NCBI GenBank assembly: GCA_041917055.1
Contig: JAYRYJ010000009.1
Span: 99,218-163,217 of the forward strand
Origin: Pseudaquidulcibacter sp041917055
Lineage (GTDB): Bacteria; Pseudomonadota; Alphaproteobacteria; Caulobacterales; Aquidulcibacteraceae
Reading direction: 5' to 3'
Length of the DNA: 64,000 nt
How positions within the stretch are numbered: the first letter of the stretch is position 1; every line of letters begins with the position of its first letter. The translations under genes and the position numbers were made by a program. Shown in pieces: positions 1 through 8,064 of the stretch. A model generated the notes under the pieces. It was not told where the DNA came from. It ran no database searches and was given only the letters and a program-made list of their open reading frames with translations.

Positions 1-717
1 TTGCCCGAAACAGACCATCATGCCCAAAGGTTTAATTAGGTCCAAGGATTTCATAAAAGTGTCTTTGCCGACGCCGTCATAAACTACCTCGAATTTTCCG
101 CCGTTCAGTTTAATGCCTTCGGCGACAAAATCAGTTTCACCGTAATTTATTACTTGGTCAAAACCATGCGCCATAGCGATTTCGCATTTTTCTTGTGAAC
201 CTGCAGTTCCGATAGCTTTTACTCCAAGAGCCTTCGCCCATTGACCGAAAATAAGGCCGACGCCACCCGCTGCGGCATGGTAAAACACGCTTTGCCCGGC
301 TTCGACTTTGAAGGTTTTGCGCAATAAATAATGTGCCGTGAGGCCTTTTAAGAGGCAGGCAGCGGCGATTTCATTGGAAATTTCACTTGGCAATTTAATT
401 AAGGTTTCGGTTTTCATTGCCCGATATTTGCAATAAGCACCAAGACCGCCTGTATAACAAACCCTATCGCCTTTTTGAAATTCTGTGACCTCCGAACCGA
501 CTTTTTCAATTACTCCCGCCGCTTCAGCACCCAAAATAACCGGGAAGGGCGGGGTTTTATAAAGGCCGGTGCGAAAATAAGTATCGATGAAATTCAGGCC
601 CGCGTGAGAATGGCGTATCAAAACCTCGTCAGGCTTTATTTCGGGGATTGCAATTTCGGCGATTTCAATGACTTCAGGTCCACCGTATTGATTGATTAAA
701 GCAACTTGGTTTTTCAT
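1..717 (-). CDS. NADPH:quinone oxidoreductase (zinc-independent MDR family), 3' part outside the window
   Basis: The gene starts at 717 and its reading frame is still open at base 1, so 239 codons are visible of the roughly 325 usual for the family. The N-terminus (MKNQVALINQYGGPEVIEI) and the nucleotide-binding segment AAAGGVGLIFGQWAK are typical of quinone oxidoreductases of the medium-chain dehydrogenase superfamily, which reduce quinones in the cytoplasm with NADPH. I see no zinc-ligand pattern. The start codon overlaps the stop of the upstream dehydrogenase in an ATGA arrangement, so the two genes form one operon and are probably translationally coupled. The family is secure; the substrate is not known. 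Confidence 0.88.
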   Translation of the reverse strand, partial: MKNQVALINQYGGPEVIEIAEIAIPEIKPDEVLIRHSHAGLNFIDTYFRTGLYKTPPFPVILGAEAAGVIEKVGSEVTEFQKGDRVCYTGGLGAYCKYRAMKTETLIKLPSEISNEIAAACLLKGLTAHYLLRKTFKVEAGQSVFYHAAAGGVGLIFGQWAKALGVKAIGTAGSQEKCEIAMAHGFDQVINYGETDFVAEGIKLNGGKFEVVYDGVGKDTFMKSLDLIKPLGMMVCFGQ

Positions 718-1484
718 AATTTTCTATCCACTGCAAATGGCGAAAACGCCTGCTGAATTGGCATTAGTTCGAGGCGGTTTATGTTTATATGCGCGGGCAT
801 TTTCAAAACACTTTCAATTGCCAAAGCGACATCATCAGCACTTAATGGTTTAACCCCCTCATAGACTTTGGCGGCTTTTTCAACGTCGCCATTAAAGCGC
901 ACCAATGAAAATTCGGTTTCGCACATTCCGGGTTCAATTGAGGTAACGCGAACATTTTTTCCCAATAAATCGGCACGAAGATTAAGCGAAAATTGGTGAA
1001 CAAAGGCTTTGGTCGCACCATAGACATTGCCCCCGGGATAGGGGTATGAACCCGCAACCGAACCGAGGTTTATTACATCACCGCGCGGCATTTCCACCAT
1101 TTTCGGTAAAAGCAAATTGGTCAATAAAACCAAGGCTTTGATATTAGTATCAATCATGGTTTCCCAATCTTGATAATCAGCTTCATGCGCACCTTTTAGC
1201 CCTAATGCGAGGCCGGCATTATTGATTAGAATATCGATTTTTGAGAATTCATCAGGGATTTCCGCGATAGATTTTTTCAATGCAGCGGTTTCGCGCAAAT
1301 CAAGGGCAATTGAATGAACCTTTCCCGAAAATTCGGTTTCCAATTCTTTAAGGCGTTCTTTTCGCCGTCCAAGCGCCACGATTTTTCCGCCTGCGCGCAA
1401 AATTCGTTTGGCGATCGCATTGCCAAAGCCGGAAGTGGCGCCTGTAATCAAAGCAATGCGGTTTTGCGCCCAATTATCACTCAT
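714..1484 (-). CDS. ydfG: SDR family NADP-dependent dehydrogenase, YdfG-like
   Basis: This 256-residue short-chain dehydrogenase has the cofactor motif TGATSGFGNAIA near residue 14, NNAG, and the catalytic YGATK. Closely spaced matches to E. coli YdfG (for example DWETMIDTN, GGNVYGATKAF, FSLNLR) make a 3-hydroxy acid/serine dehydrogenase-like enzyme the best call. A longer frame opens at 1604, but those 40 extra residues match nothing in the family; MSDNW at 1484 puts the Rossmann motif where it belongs. Its TGA overlaps the ATG of the quinone oxidoreductase. Activity on malonic semialdehyde or 3-hydroxy acids is inferred from YdfG and has not been shown here. Confidence 0.88.
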   Translation of the reverse strand: MSDNWAQNRIALITGATSGFGNAIAKRILRAGGKIVALGRRKERLKELETEFSGKVHSIALDLRETAALKKSIAEIPDEFSKIDILINNAGLALGLKGAHEADYQDWETMIDTNIKALVLLTNLLLPKMVEMPRGDVINLGSVAGSYPYPGGNVYGATKAFVHQFSLNLRADLLGKNVRVTSIEPGMCETEFSLVRFNGDVEKAAKVYEGVKPLSADDVALAIESVLKMPAHININRLELMPIQQAFSPFAVDRKL

Positions 1485-1596
1485 TTTCGTATTCCAATCG
1501 CCATTATCCATACGTTTTCGTTGGTTTTCCATGCGCATTGCCGATATTGATATCTTGCGCACCAGAATCCATTTTCCGATTATTAAAGGATTGATT

Positions 1597-2298
1597 ATGA
1601 CCATTCAAATAAGAAAAGCCGATGATAGAGGGAAAGCTGATTATGGTTGGCTTAAAACCTCTTATTCCTTCTCATTTTCCGAATATTATGATGCGCGCTT
1701 TATGGGTTTTGGGCCGCTTCGCGTGATTAATGATGATTATATCGCCGGTGGCGGCGGTTTTCCGACCCACCCACATCGCGATATGGAAATTATCACCTAT
1801 GTGCTTGAAGGTGCATTGGAACACAAAGACAGTTTGGGCAACGGCTCAATAATAAAAGCTGGCGACATCCAATATATGTGCGCCGGAACGGGAATAAGGC
1901 ATTCGGAATTTAACCCGCACCCGTCGGAAACTTGCCACTTATTGCAAATTTGGGTGATGCCCGACAAAGTGGGATATACGCCGTCATACGGTCAGGCGAA
2001 TTTCGCGCCCGAGGAAAAGCGCGGTAAATTACGTTTGATCGCTTCGCAAAATGGCGACGATGGCTCAGTAAAAGTTCATCAAAAGCTTAACCTTTATGCA
2101 GCAGTTTTTGATGAAAATGATACAATCACCCATAAGATTGAAAATGGCCATGGTGTATGGCTACAAATGGCAAAAGGCGGACTTTTTCTCAATGAAATTG
2201 AATTGAAAGAGGGAGATGGCGTTGCCATTTGGGAAGAAAACGAAATCTCATTGAAAGCCAATGGAGAAAGCGAATTTTTGCTTTTTGATATGGGTTAG
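1597..2298 (+). CDS. Pirin family protein (YhhW-like bicupin)
   Basis: The 233-residue product carries the pirin metal-site signature: HPHRDMEIITYVLEG followed by the GTGIRHSEFN block, which supply the His/Glu ligands of the N-terminal cupin. This is the subgroup of E. coli YhhW, which has quercetin 2,3-dioxygenase activity in vitro; the physiological role is generally unclear. AAAGGA lies seven bases before the ATG at 1597 and fixes the start, although the frame is open from 1408. It is divergent from the ydfG-like gene and the start regions lie about 110 bp apart. An 800-bp non-coding repeat block follows it. Confidence 0.88.
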   Translation: MTIQIRKADDRGKADYGWLKTSYSFSFSEYYDARFMGFGPLRVINDDYIAGGGGFPTHPHRDMEIITYVLEGALEHKDSLGNGSIIKAGDIQYMCAGTGIRHSEFNPHPSETCHLLQIWVMPDKVGYTPSYGQANFAPEEKRGKLRLIASQNGDDGSVKVHQKLNLYAAVFDENDTITHKIENGHGVWLQMAKGGLFLNEIELKEGDGVAIWEENEISLKANGESEFLLFDMG

Positions 2299-2315
2299 TA
2301 AGCAACAAATAGGAC

Positions 2316-2426
2316 CTGCAATCATTTGCCTCGATGCATTTAGTTTAATTTTGTGACCGCATTTGCTGTACGCTTGGTAAAATCCCTAAACTTTAAAATG
2401 CTCCAATAAACCCAGAATGATTGCAG
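2316..2426. repeat. Weak palindromic element, 11-bp terminal inverted repeats
   Basis: CTGCAATCATT at 2316-2326 is matched exactly in reverse complement at 2416-2426. Inside it, a CATTTAGTTTAATTTT stretch roughly pairs with AAACTTTAAAATG. No second copy is in the window. It may be a decayed member of a mobile palindromic family. Confidence 0.4.
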
Positions 2427-2450
2427 TTGAGAGATTCTTAATTAGAGATT

Positions 2451-2611
2451 AGAGCATTTCTAATTCAATCGGCATCACTCTGGCTTGTCTAATTGCTGCG
2501 CCATTTTGAGTTTTTTCCTTGAAGTATTCCGATACTCATTTGGAAAAGAACTCAAAGCCGCGCCACAAAAATCCTACGCCATAGCAATTCAGCTTGAATT
2601 AGAAACGCTCT
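2451..2611. repeat. MITE/RIME-like palindromic element, 161 bp
   Basis: The termini are 18-bp inverted repeats with a single mismatch (AGAGCATTTCTAATTCAA at 2451-2468 against the complement of 2594-2611). The interior folds too: TTTGAGTTTTTTCC pairs with GGAAAAGAACTCAAA around a central AGTAT-TCCG-ATACT hairpin. There is no coding capacity. The architecture resembles the RIME-type intergenic elements of Rhizobiales; family membership is inferred from shape only. No other copy occurs in this window. Confidence 0.6.
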
Positions 2612-2674
2612 AGCAAAAAATATATTGAATAGAATCAATATATTACACACCACACATCAACAATAATGGCATTA

Positions 2675-2714
2675 GTGCACACATCTACGCACATGTGTTC
2701 GTAGATGTGTGCAC
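2675..2714. repeat. Perfect 15-bp inverted repeat hairpin
   Basis: GTGCACACATCTACG (2675-2689) and its exact reverse complement (2700-2714) flank the 10-base loop CACATGTGTT. No T-tract follows on either strand, so it is not an ordinary terminator. It lies in AT-rich non-coding DNA between two palindromic elements. Confidence 0.65.
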
Positions 2715-2929
2715 TTCATGAAAATGGTATAAATAACTAATTGTATTTAAATATAAAAAATGCTTATTTAAGACATTTAAATATTGTTGCCACTTTTTGA
2801 GGCGATGGATTGCTTTATTGATTGCACTGTGTCGCATTTTTGATGTTTTATCCAATGTGCCAAGTTTGCGATTTGACCGCATAAAAGGGGACATAAGGGT
2901 AAAGGTTTTTGACCCAAATGACTTCGAAC

Positions 2930-3091
2930 TAGCGCATTTCCCGCTTTAGCTGCCCCGCCTGCCTTGCCCTTTTGCTCCATCTTTTGCTTTAAATTTCTTG
3001 GAAATATTCCAATATTACCGAAGATATTTAAAACAAAAGCTGAACCAAAATTGCGGCGGCATTTGGGTCAGTTAAAGCGGGAAATGCGCTA
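2930..3091. repeat. 162-bp palindromic mobile-type element, copy 1
   Basis: The 23-bp ends are inverted repeats with one mismatch (core GCGCATTTCCCGCTTTA; 2930-2952 and 3069-3091). The interior contains AAATTTCTTGGAAATATTCC and further self-complementary stretches. The whole unit recurs in reverse orientation at 30968-31130. It carries no gene, and its right end stops nine bases from the stop codon of the DUF1501 gene, so it may also act as its 3' hairpin. Confidence 0.8.
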
Positions 3092-3099
3092 ACGTCAAT

Positions 3100-4218
3100 T
3101 CAAACTGACAAAATTTTCCCACAATCGACCTTTGGAAAGACCTCGCGGACGATTTTTTCGCTGTCATAATTGAAAGTCTGCCCCAAAATTCCGGCAATCA
3201 AACCGAAAAGATTATTGGTTGTTTTCAAATCACGATTTTCAAATAATTGATTTTTGGAAAGCCCGGGCCAGTCGGCTTTAATTTTTCCTCCCGAAAGTGC
3301 GCCACCTAATACAATTGCACTAGCACCTGTGCCGTGATCAGTACCTTGAGTTCCGTTTTGTGCCGCAGTGCGACCGAATTCAGTTGCGATTAAAATGGTA
3401 GTGTCGTTCCAAATAGGGCCGAGGTCTTCCTTCAAAGTCGAGATGAACAAATCAAGACTTTTGAAATTGCCGGACAATCGCGCATTTTGATTTATGTGGG
3501 TGTCCCATCCATTAGATTCCAAAAATAATAGATTTGCCGCTTTGTCGCCTTTCATAAAGCCTGAAACCATTTTTGCGGTTTCTTCAGGTTTAGCGGACCA
3601 TTTTCCCCCCATATTGCTTTGCCCTTCGGCGATTTGCCACATTTCATAAAGTTTTGGGTCGTTTTCATAAAGCGAGGAAAGCCGCAACATTAAATCATTT
3701 CCTGGCGGCGGAAAACGAGAGCTAGAATAATTAATTGCCGGATTCTTACCGCGCAAAACCAAAGGCATTGTTGGTGTAAAAGCCATTGGCGGGTTATTAA
3801 TTGCTATAAGGTGCGCAAAACGATTTATCCATCCGTCGTCGCCTTCATGCGCAATTTTGAAACCGCCCTCCAAAATATTTTGCCCGTCAAAATGAGATCT
3901 TTGATCATAATTGGTGGAAATAGCGTGAAAAAAACTCGCTTGTTTTTCTTCATAGAGCTTAGATAGGAAACTCAATTGTGGGTGTATTCCGAAAAAATCG
4001 TTTAATTTAATCGCGTCCTCAATTGCGATTGTCGGTCTAAGTTTTTGATAATTTGGGTCACCATAAGGAACAATAGTTGAAAGTCCGTCAGCTGCACCAC
4101 GTTGCAGAATAAAGATAAAGCGACGATTAGTATTTTCCATGGCAATCGCCCGAATTGGCATAAATCCGGCAAAAGTCGATGCGCAAACTACTTTCAAGAA
4201 ATCACGACGGTTTTTCAT
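3100..4218 (-). CDS. DUF1501 family exported protein
   Basis: The 372-residue product opens with a twin-arginine-type leader (NRRDFLKV, hydrophobic segment, then AIA), so export across the inner membrane by Tat is likely. The body has the DUF1501 (sulfatase-like/alkaline phosphatase superfamily) signatures: LQRGAADGLSTIVPYGD near the start, LESNGWDTH, ATEFGRT and GTDHGTGA. These carry metal-site-type Asp/His residues. GGAGGTA sits just before the ATG and overlaps the TAA of the upstream DUF1800 gene, so the two are co-translated. DUF1501/DUF1800 pairs are widespread, but the function is unknown; a polysaccharide or cell-surface role is often supposed. Copy 1 of the palindromic element lies directly downstream. 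Confidence 0.85.
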   Translation of the reverse strand: MKNRRDFLKVVCASTFAGFMPIRAIAMENTNRRFIFILQRGAADGLSTIVPYGDPNYQKLRPTIAIEDAIKLNDFFGIHPQLSFLSKLYEEKQASFFHAISTNYDQRSHFDGQNILEGGFKIAHEGDDGWINRFAHLIAINNPPMAFTPTMPLVLRGKNPAINYSSSRFPPPGNDLMLRLSSLYENDPKLYEMWQIAEGQSNMGGKWSAKPEETAKMVSGFMKGDKAANLLFLESNGWDTHINQNARLSGNFKSLDLFISTLKEDLGPIWNDTTILIATEFGRTAAQNGTQGTDHGTGASAIVLGGALSGGKIKADWPGLSKNQLFENRDLKTTNNLFGLIAGILGQTFNYDSEKIVREVFPKVDCGKILSV

Positions 4219-4219
4219 T

Positions 4220-5560
4220 TTACCTCCGTAGGAATTCGGGACAAAGCAAAATTAAGGCAAAGGCGACTTGCTCTGACTCCGCGCGCGAAATAGTTTCAAT
4301 TGAGGTTTTGGCGGTTTCCGGTAAAACAGTTTTCATTAAACTCAGCGGGCTATTTTTAAACTCAAATTTTGAGGCCAGAATATTTGCGACTTCAATACGA
4401 TGCATAAGTGAATTTGGTGAGGCCCAAGCATCTTCAAAATCATCAAACCCTTTTGGTGACCCGGGTTGCCAAATATTCATGCCCAAATCGCGCAAGATAC
4501 CTTGATAATCGAATTTATGTAGCTTTGGTTGTTTAGTCAGTTTCATGCTTGAAATTAGCCATTCCCACGGGTTTTTGAATTTCAAGGCATTGTCGCTTTG
4601 GCATTCTGGCGCCTGTAATAATTCACGATATAGTGATTTTAGATCACCTTTGGTTTCAATGAATATCGATTTCAGCCTTTCAATAAGGCTATTTGGTGGC
4701 GAATCTCCTGCAAATTGGCGCGCGAGTTTAACCGAAATATTATATGCCGTTGACGGGTGGTTTGCTAAATCCTTTAGGATTTGAAACAATGCCTTACGGC
4801 CGCGATAGGATTTCCCCAAAACATTGAATTTTCCTGGTTCGTGAATTGCAGGTTCATAATAAGATTGACCGAACTTAAGGCCTTTGTAACCAAAGTTCCG
4901 TTTTTGAAATTGCTCGCTCATAATTGTTAACCCAGTCATTGCTCTTGCAAATTCTGTAACATCTTTTTGCGAATAGCCGCCATCAACCCCCAATGTATGC
5001 AATTCAAGAATTTCACGCGCCAAATTCTCATTTATACCGATTTTCTTCTTCTTTGAATTTCCCGGCGTGACAAATTGGGAATTAGGGCCAAAGGAGCGCC
5101 ATTGATTTAAATAAATCAGCATTGCGGGATGCGTAATGGTCGCCACTAAAAGCTGGTGAAAATTTGTTCCGATATTTGGTCTTATGGCTTCAAACTCATA
5201 AGAGGCAGCCAAAGAGCGAACAAGCACATTATCGGCTGAAATAGCGAAATGATTTGACCAAAACCAGACCATTCGCTCCAAAAATTGATGGTCGGAATTG
5301 AGTGCCAAATTTGCGCGATTTCGTAATCCAAGTTCATATTCTTGCGAAAGAATTTGCTTTGTGGTTTTCGCTGATTCCTTATCAAGTTTTTTTTGTTTTT
5401 GATATTTATTATAGAGTATGAATATTTCATTTGACGATTTCATATCGTATATGAAATCATATTGCGGCGAAGAGTTTTCTAACGAAATAACAAAGTCACT
5501 TGCGCTATTACGAAGGGGATTAATACCGGTGCCAAAATGATTTTGGATAAATTTATCCAT
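4220..5560 (-). CDS. DUF1800 family protein
   Basis: The 446-residue protein contains the DUF1800 landmarks: RMVWFWSNHFAIS, NENLAREILELHTLGVDGGY, FARAMTGLTI and the C-terminal SPKGFDDFEDAW region. It is at the short end for the family. There is no clear signal peptide at the chosen ATG, unlike its DUF1501 partner. It is the first gene of a two-gene operon and lies divergent from the TonB-dependent receptor, sharing a 159-bp control region with it. The biochemical role of the family is unknown; the coupling with DUF1501 is the only functional clue. Confidence 0.85.
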   Translation of the reverse strand: MDKFIQNHFGTGINPLRNSASDFVISLENSSPQYDFIYDMKSSNEIFILYNKYQKQKKLDKESAKTTKQILSQEYELGLRNRANLALNSDHQFLERMVWFWSNHFAISADNVLVRSLAASYEFEAIRPNIGTNFHQLLVATITHPAMLIYLNQWRSFGPNSQFVTPGNSKKKKIGINENLAREILELHTLGVDGGYSQKDVTEFARAMTGLTIMSEQFQKRNFGYKGLKFGQSYYEPAIHEPGKFNVLGKSYRGRKALFQILKDLANHPSTAYNISVKLARQFAGDSPPNSLIERLKSIFIETKGDLKSLYRELLQAPECQSDNALKFKNPWEWLISSMKLTKQPKLHKFDYQGILRDLGMNIWQPGSPKGFDDFEDAWASPNSLMHRIEVANILASKFEFKNSPLSLMKTVLPETAKTSIETISRAESEQVAFALILLCPEFLRR

Positions 5561-5614
5561 GTTTATTTAATTCCATGTCGCGCTTTCATACTATAAACCT
5601 AAAAATAAATTAAA

Positions 5615-5670
5615 TCCGTCGCTATTGTATCCCATTGAGAATTAATTTTTTTTCACTTATTAGCGACGGA
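5615..5670. promoter_or_regulatory. Inverted repeat in the DUF1800/TonB-receptor divergent region
   Basis: TCCGTCGCTA (5615-5624) and its exact complement TAGCGACGGA (5661-5670) are separated by 36 bases, with the right arm ending 49 bases before the receptor ATG. This could be a repressor site or a leader stem-loop; the sequence alone does not decide. Confidence 0.4.
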
Positions 5671-5719
5671 AAATATCGATATAGAAGTATAAATTATTTG
5701 AAATGGATTCCTCCCCAAA

Positions 5720-7966
5720 ATGATACATAATTCCAAGAAAATTCAAATGTTGAAATTCGTCTCCGCGCTCGCTGTTTTGGTTTCAATTAATAGCGTAGCC
5801 ATGGCACAAGATACGCAAATCGATAGCACTAAAAAAGAAAAACCTGCAGCCGATGCACAAACCGATAAAAAGCCTGGAGAAATAATAACTGTAACAGGGC
5901 AAAAGGCACAAAACCGTATCGATAAACAAGTCTATGACACTAAAGACGATGTAAACGCACAAACCGGAACTGCTAGCGATTCATTAAACAAGGTCCCAGG
6001 TGTTAGCGTCGATAATGACGGAAACATCGCCCTTAAAGGCAATCAGAATGTTCAGGTCCTTATTAATGGCAAGCAAAGCGCATTAATGAAAGGCGATAAC
6101 CGCGCCGCCACTTTACAAAGCCTTGCAGGTGGTGACATTGAATCAATTGAAATCATGAGTAATCCCTCGGCGGCATTTTCCTCAGAGGGATCCGGCGGGA
6201 TTATCAATTTAGTTCTGAAAAAAAATCGCAAACCTGGGAAATTTATCACTCTAATCACGACTGTTGGGAATAATGATCGTTCAAATGCCAATCTAATGGG
6301 AAATTATGCGACCGATAAATTCACAATCACTGCTAGTGCGAATTATAGAAAAGACGGTCGTTGGTTTAAGAATTGGGGCACTATTGAGCGCACAAATCTT
6401 TTAACCAATGAAGTGACTAAAACCGTGCAAAATGGCCTTACGCTTGGTCGCATGTTTATGTATGGCGCGAATTTGGGTTTTGATTACAATTTAAGTGATA
6501 CTGATAGTATCTCACTGCAATTGAATTATGGAAATCGCGAGCGTACGCCTTTTACGCAGACGGAATATTTGCGTTATGACATAACCGACACTTTGATTTC
6601 GGATTATTCATTTGATTCAAGGCTCGAAGGACCGAGAGAAGATACTTCTGCCAGCATTTCATTTGAAAGAAAAAATCCAAGCTCTAGTGAGAACTTGAAA
6701 TTTGACCTTCGTGCTAGCCAATCTCAAGGGGATTTAATAACTAATTCCCTAACCCAATTCGATCTTCCAGTTTCGCCTGACCGTTTGGAAAAACGCGTTC
6801 AAGGTTCGGATACTAAGAATTATAGTTTTAGCATCGATTATGTAAGGCCAGTGGGCGATGACACAATTACCACCGGTTTTCAAAGCGTTATTGACGATAA
6901 TAATTTTGAAAATACCGCATTTTTCATAGATCCAATAAGTGGCGCGCTAACCCTAAATCCGGCACAAACAAATGTGTTTGAATCTAATCAGACAGTGAAT
7001 GCGTTTTATTTCCAATATCAAAAACCGCTTACCGAGAAATGGACAGTCATGGGCGGTTTTAGGGTTGAAAGCACCGAAGTGAATTCTTTGCGTGCCGACA
7101 TTGGGGCATCGGGTTCAACCAATTATACGAATTTCAACCCATCGGCATTTGCCACTTACATACTTAATGAGAATGCGAAACTAAGGTTTTCCTATTCAAG
7201 ACGTTTGCAGCGACCTGCCGCGCAGGATTTGAATCCGGGGAAAATGTTCGTCGATTCACAAAATATTTCGACCGGTAACCCAAATCTATTGCCTCAAATT
7301 ACTAATTCTTTTGAACTTGGTTATGAATATCAAAAAGGGCCATTTTCCTATCAATTGCGTAGTTTCTATCGCCAGAATTCCGATATTATTACTACCTTGC
7401 AAAATGTGATTGATGCCAACATAATTGAAACCACAAAAGTCAATGTCGGTGAAGGCCGAACTATTGGCATAGAATACAATGTCGCTGGAAAAATCGGGCA
7501 AAAATTGAATGCGCAAGTTAATCTAATTGCTTTCAATACACGTCAAGATGCTGTAAATTCGCCAGTCGATGAGCGCGAAATTACTTCGGTCGGCGGTCGA
7601 TTAAATCTCGATTATTCTTTAACCGATAAGGACAAATTCCAACTTGGTATCGGGACACGCGGCAAAGTTTTGACCGCTCAAGGTTATCAAACCGCACAAT
7701 ATATGTCGAATATCGGTTATCGCCACCAATTCACCCCATTTATGTCGGTCGTTGTCAATATGACGGATCCATTCGCTTTGGGCAAGTTTAAGTCGGTGAC
7801 AGAAAGCAATAATATTAATTCCGTTATTTGGCGTTCAATGGAACCGCGCACCTATTATGTCGGTTTTAATGTTACTTTAGGGCAAAAACCAAAAGGAATG
7901 GCCGACATTCAAATGCCAATGCCCGGGCCGCCACAAGGTCAAAAGCCGCCGGGTTCGCCGCATTGA
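5720..7966 (+). CDS. TonB-dependent outer membrane receptor
   Basis: The 748-residue protein has a signal peptide (hydrophobic run ending SVAMAQ), a TonB-box-like EIITVTGQ near residue 53, a plug domain (SLNKVPGVSVDNDGN, LINGKQS, IESIEIMSNPSA, EGSGGIINLVLKK) and a long beta-barrel of the outer-membrane-protein type found in receptors such as FecA relatives. The tail is unusual: the barrel seems to end near LGQ and is followed by a Pro/Gly/Met-rich extension instead of a terminal aromatic residue. No iron gene is nearby to indicate the ligand. The neighbouring symporter follows a terminator, so it is probably a separate unit. Confidence 0.88.
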   Translation: MIHNSKKIQMLKFVSALAVLVSINSVAMAQDTQIDSTKKEKPAADAQTDKKPGEIITVTGQKAQNRIDKQVYDTKDDVNAQTGTASDSLNKVPGVSVDNDGNIALKGNQNVQVLINGKQSALMKGDNRAATLQSLAGGDIESIEIMSNPSAAFSSEGSGGIINLVLKKNRKPGKFITLITTVGNNDRSNANLMGNYATDKFTITASANYRKDGRWFKNWGTIERTNLLTNEVTKTVQNGLTLGRMFMYGANLGFDYNLSDTDSISLQLNYGNRERTPFTQTEYLRYDITDTLISDYSFDSRLEGPREDTSASISFERKNPSSSENLKFDLRASQSQGDLITNSLTQFDLPVSPDRLEKRVQGSDTKNYSFSIDYVRPVGDDTITTGFQSVIDDNNFENTAFFIDPISGALTLNPAQTNVFESNQTVNAFYFQYQKPLTEKWTVMGGFRVESTEVNSLRADIGASGSTNYTNFNPSAFATYILNENAKLRFSYSRRLQRPAAQDLNPGKMFVDSQNISTGNPNLLPQITNSFELGYEYQKGPFSYQLRSFYRQNSDIITTLQNVIDANIIETTKVNVGEGRTIGIEYNVAGKIGQKLNAQVNLIAFNTRQDAVNSPVDEREITSVGGRLNLDYSLTDKDKFQLGIGTRGKVLTAQGYQTAQYMSNIGYRHQFTPFMSVVVNMTDPFALGKFKSVTESNNINSVIWRSMEPRTYYVGFNVTLGQKPKGMADIQMPMPGPPQGQKPPGSPH

Positions 7967-7976
7967 TGGACATTTG

Positions 7977-8004
7977 GGGGCGGTTTTCCGCCCCTTATGT
8001 TTTT
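7977..8004 (+). terminator. Rho-independent terminator after the TonB receptor
   Basis: GGGGCGG-TTTT-CCGCCCC forms a perfect seven-pair GC-rich stem, followed by TTATGTTTTT. It begins ten bases after the receptor stop codon. Confidence 0.85.
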
Positions 8005-8064
8005 GGGGCTTCACAAATTCTGTTTTGGCTTTAGTGTCCATCAAATAAATATATTGGGGCAAAA

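Larger units (their letters stand above)
2299..3099. other. Gene-free block dense in inverted repeats
   Basis: I find no credible gene between the pirin stop and the DUF1501 stop. The minus-strand frames here have no family resemblance and run through inverted repeats. The block holds four separate palindromic structures (2316-2426, 2451-2611, 2675-2714, 2930-3091), listed individually. The rest is very AT-rich. It looks like a site that has repeatedly accepted small non-autonomous elements. Confidence 0.7.

Noticed and set aside
2685..2980. Two minus-strand open frames of 67-69 codons in the gene-free block
   Set aside because: They run through inverted repeats, have no family resemblance and no ribosome sites.
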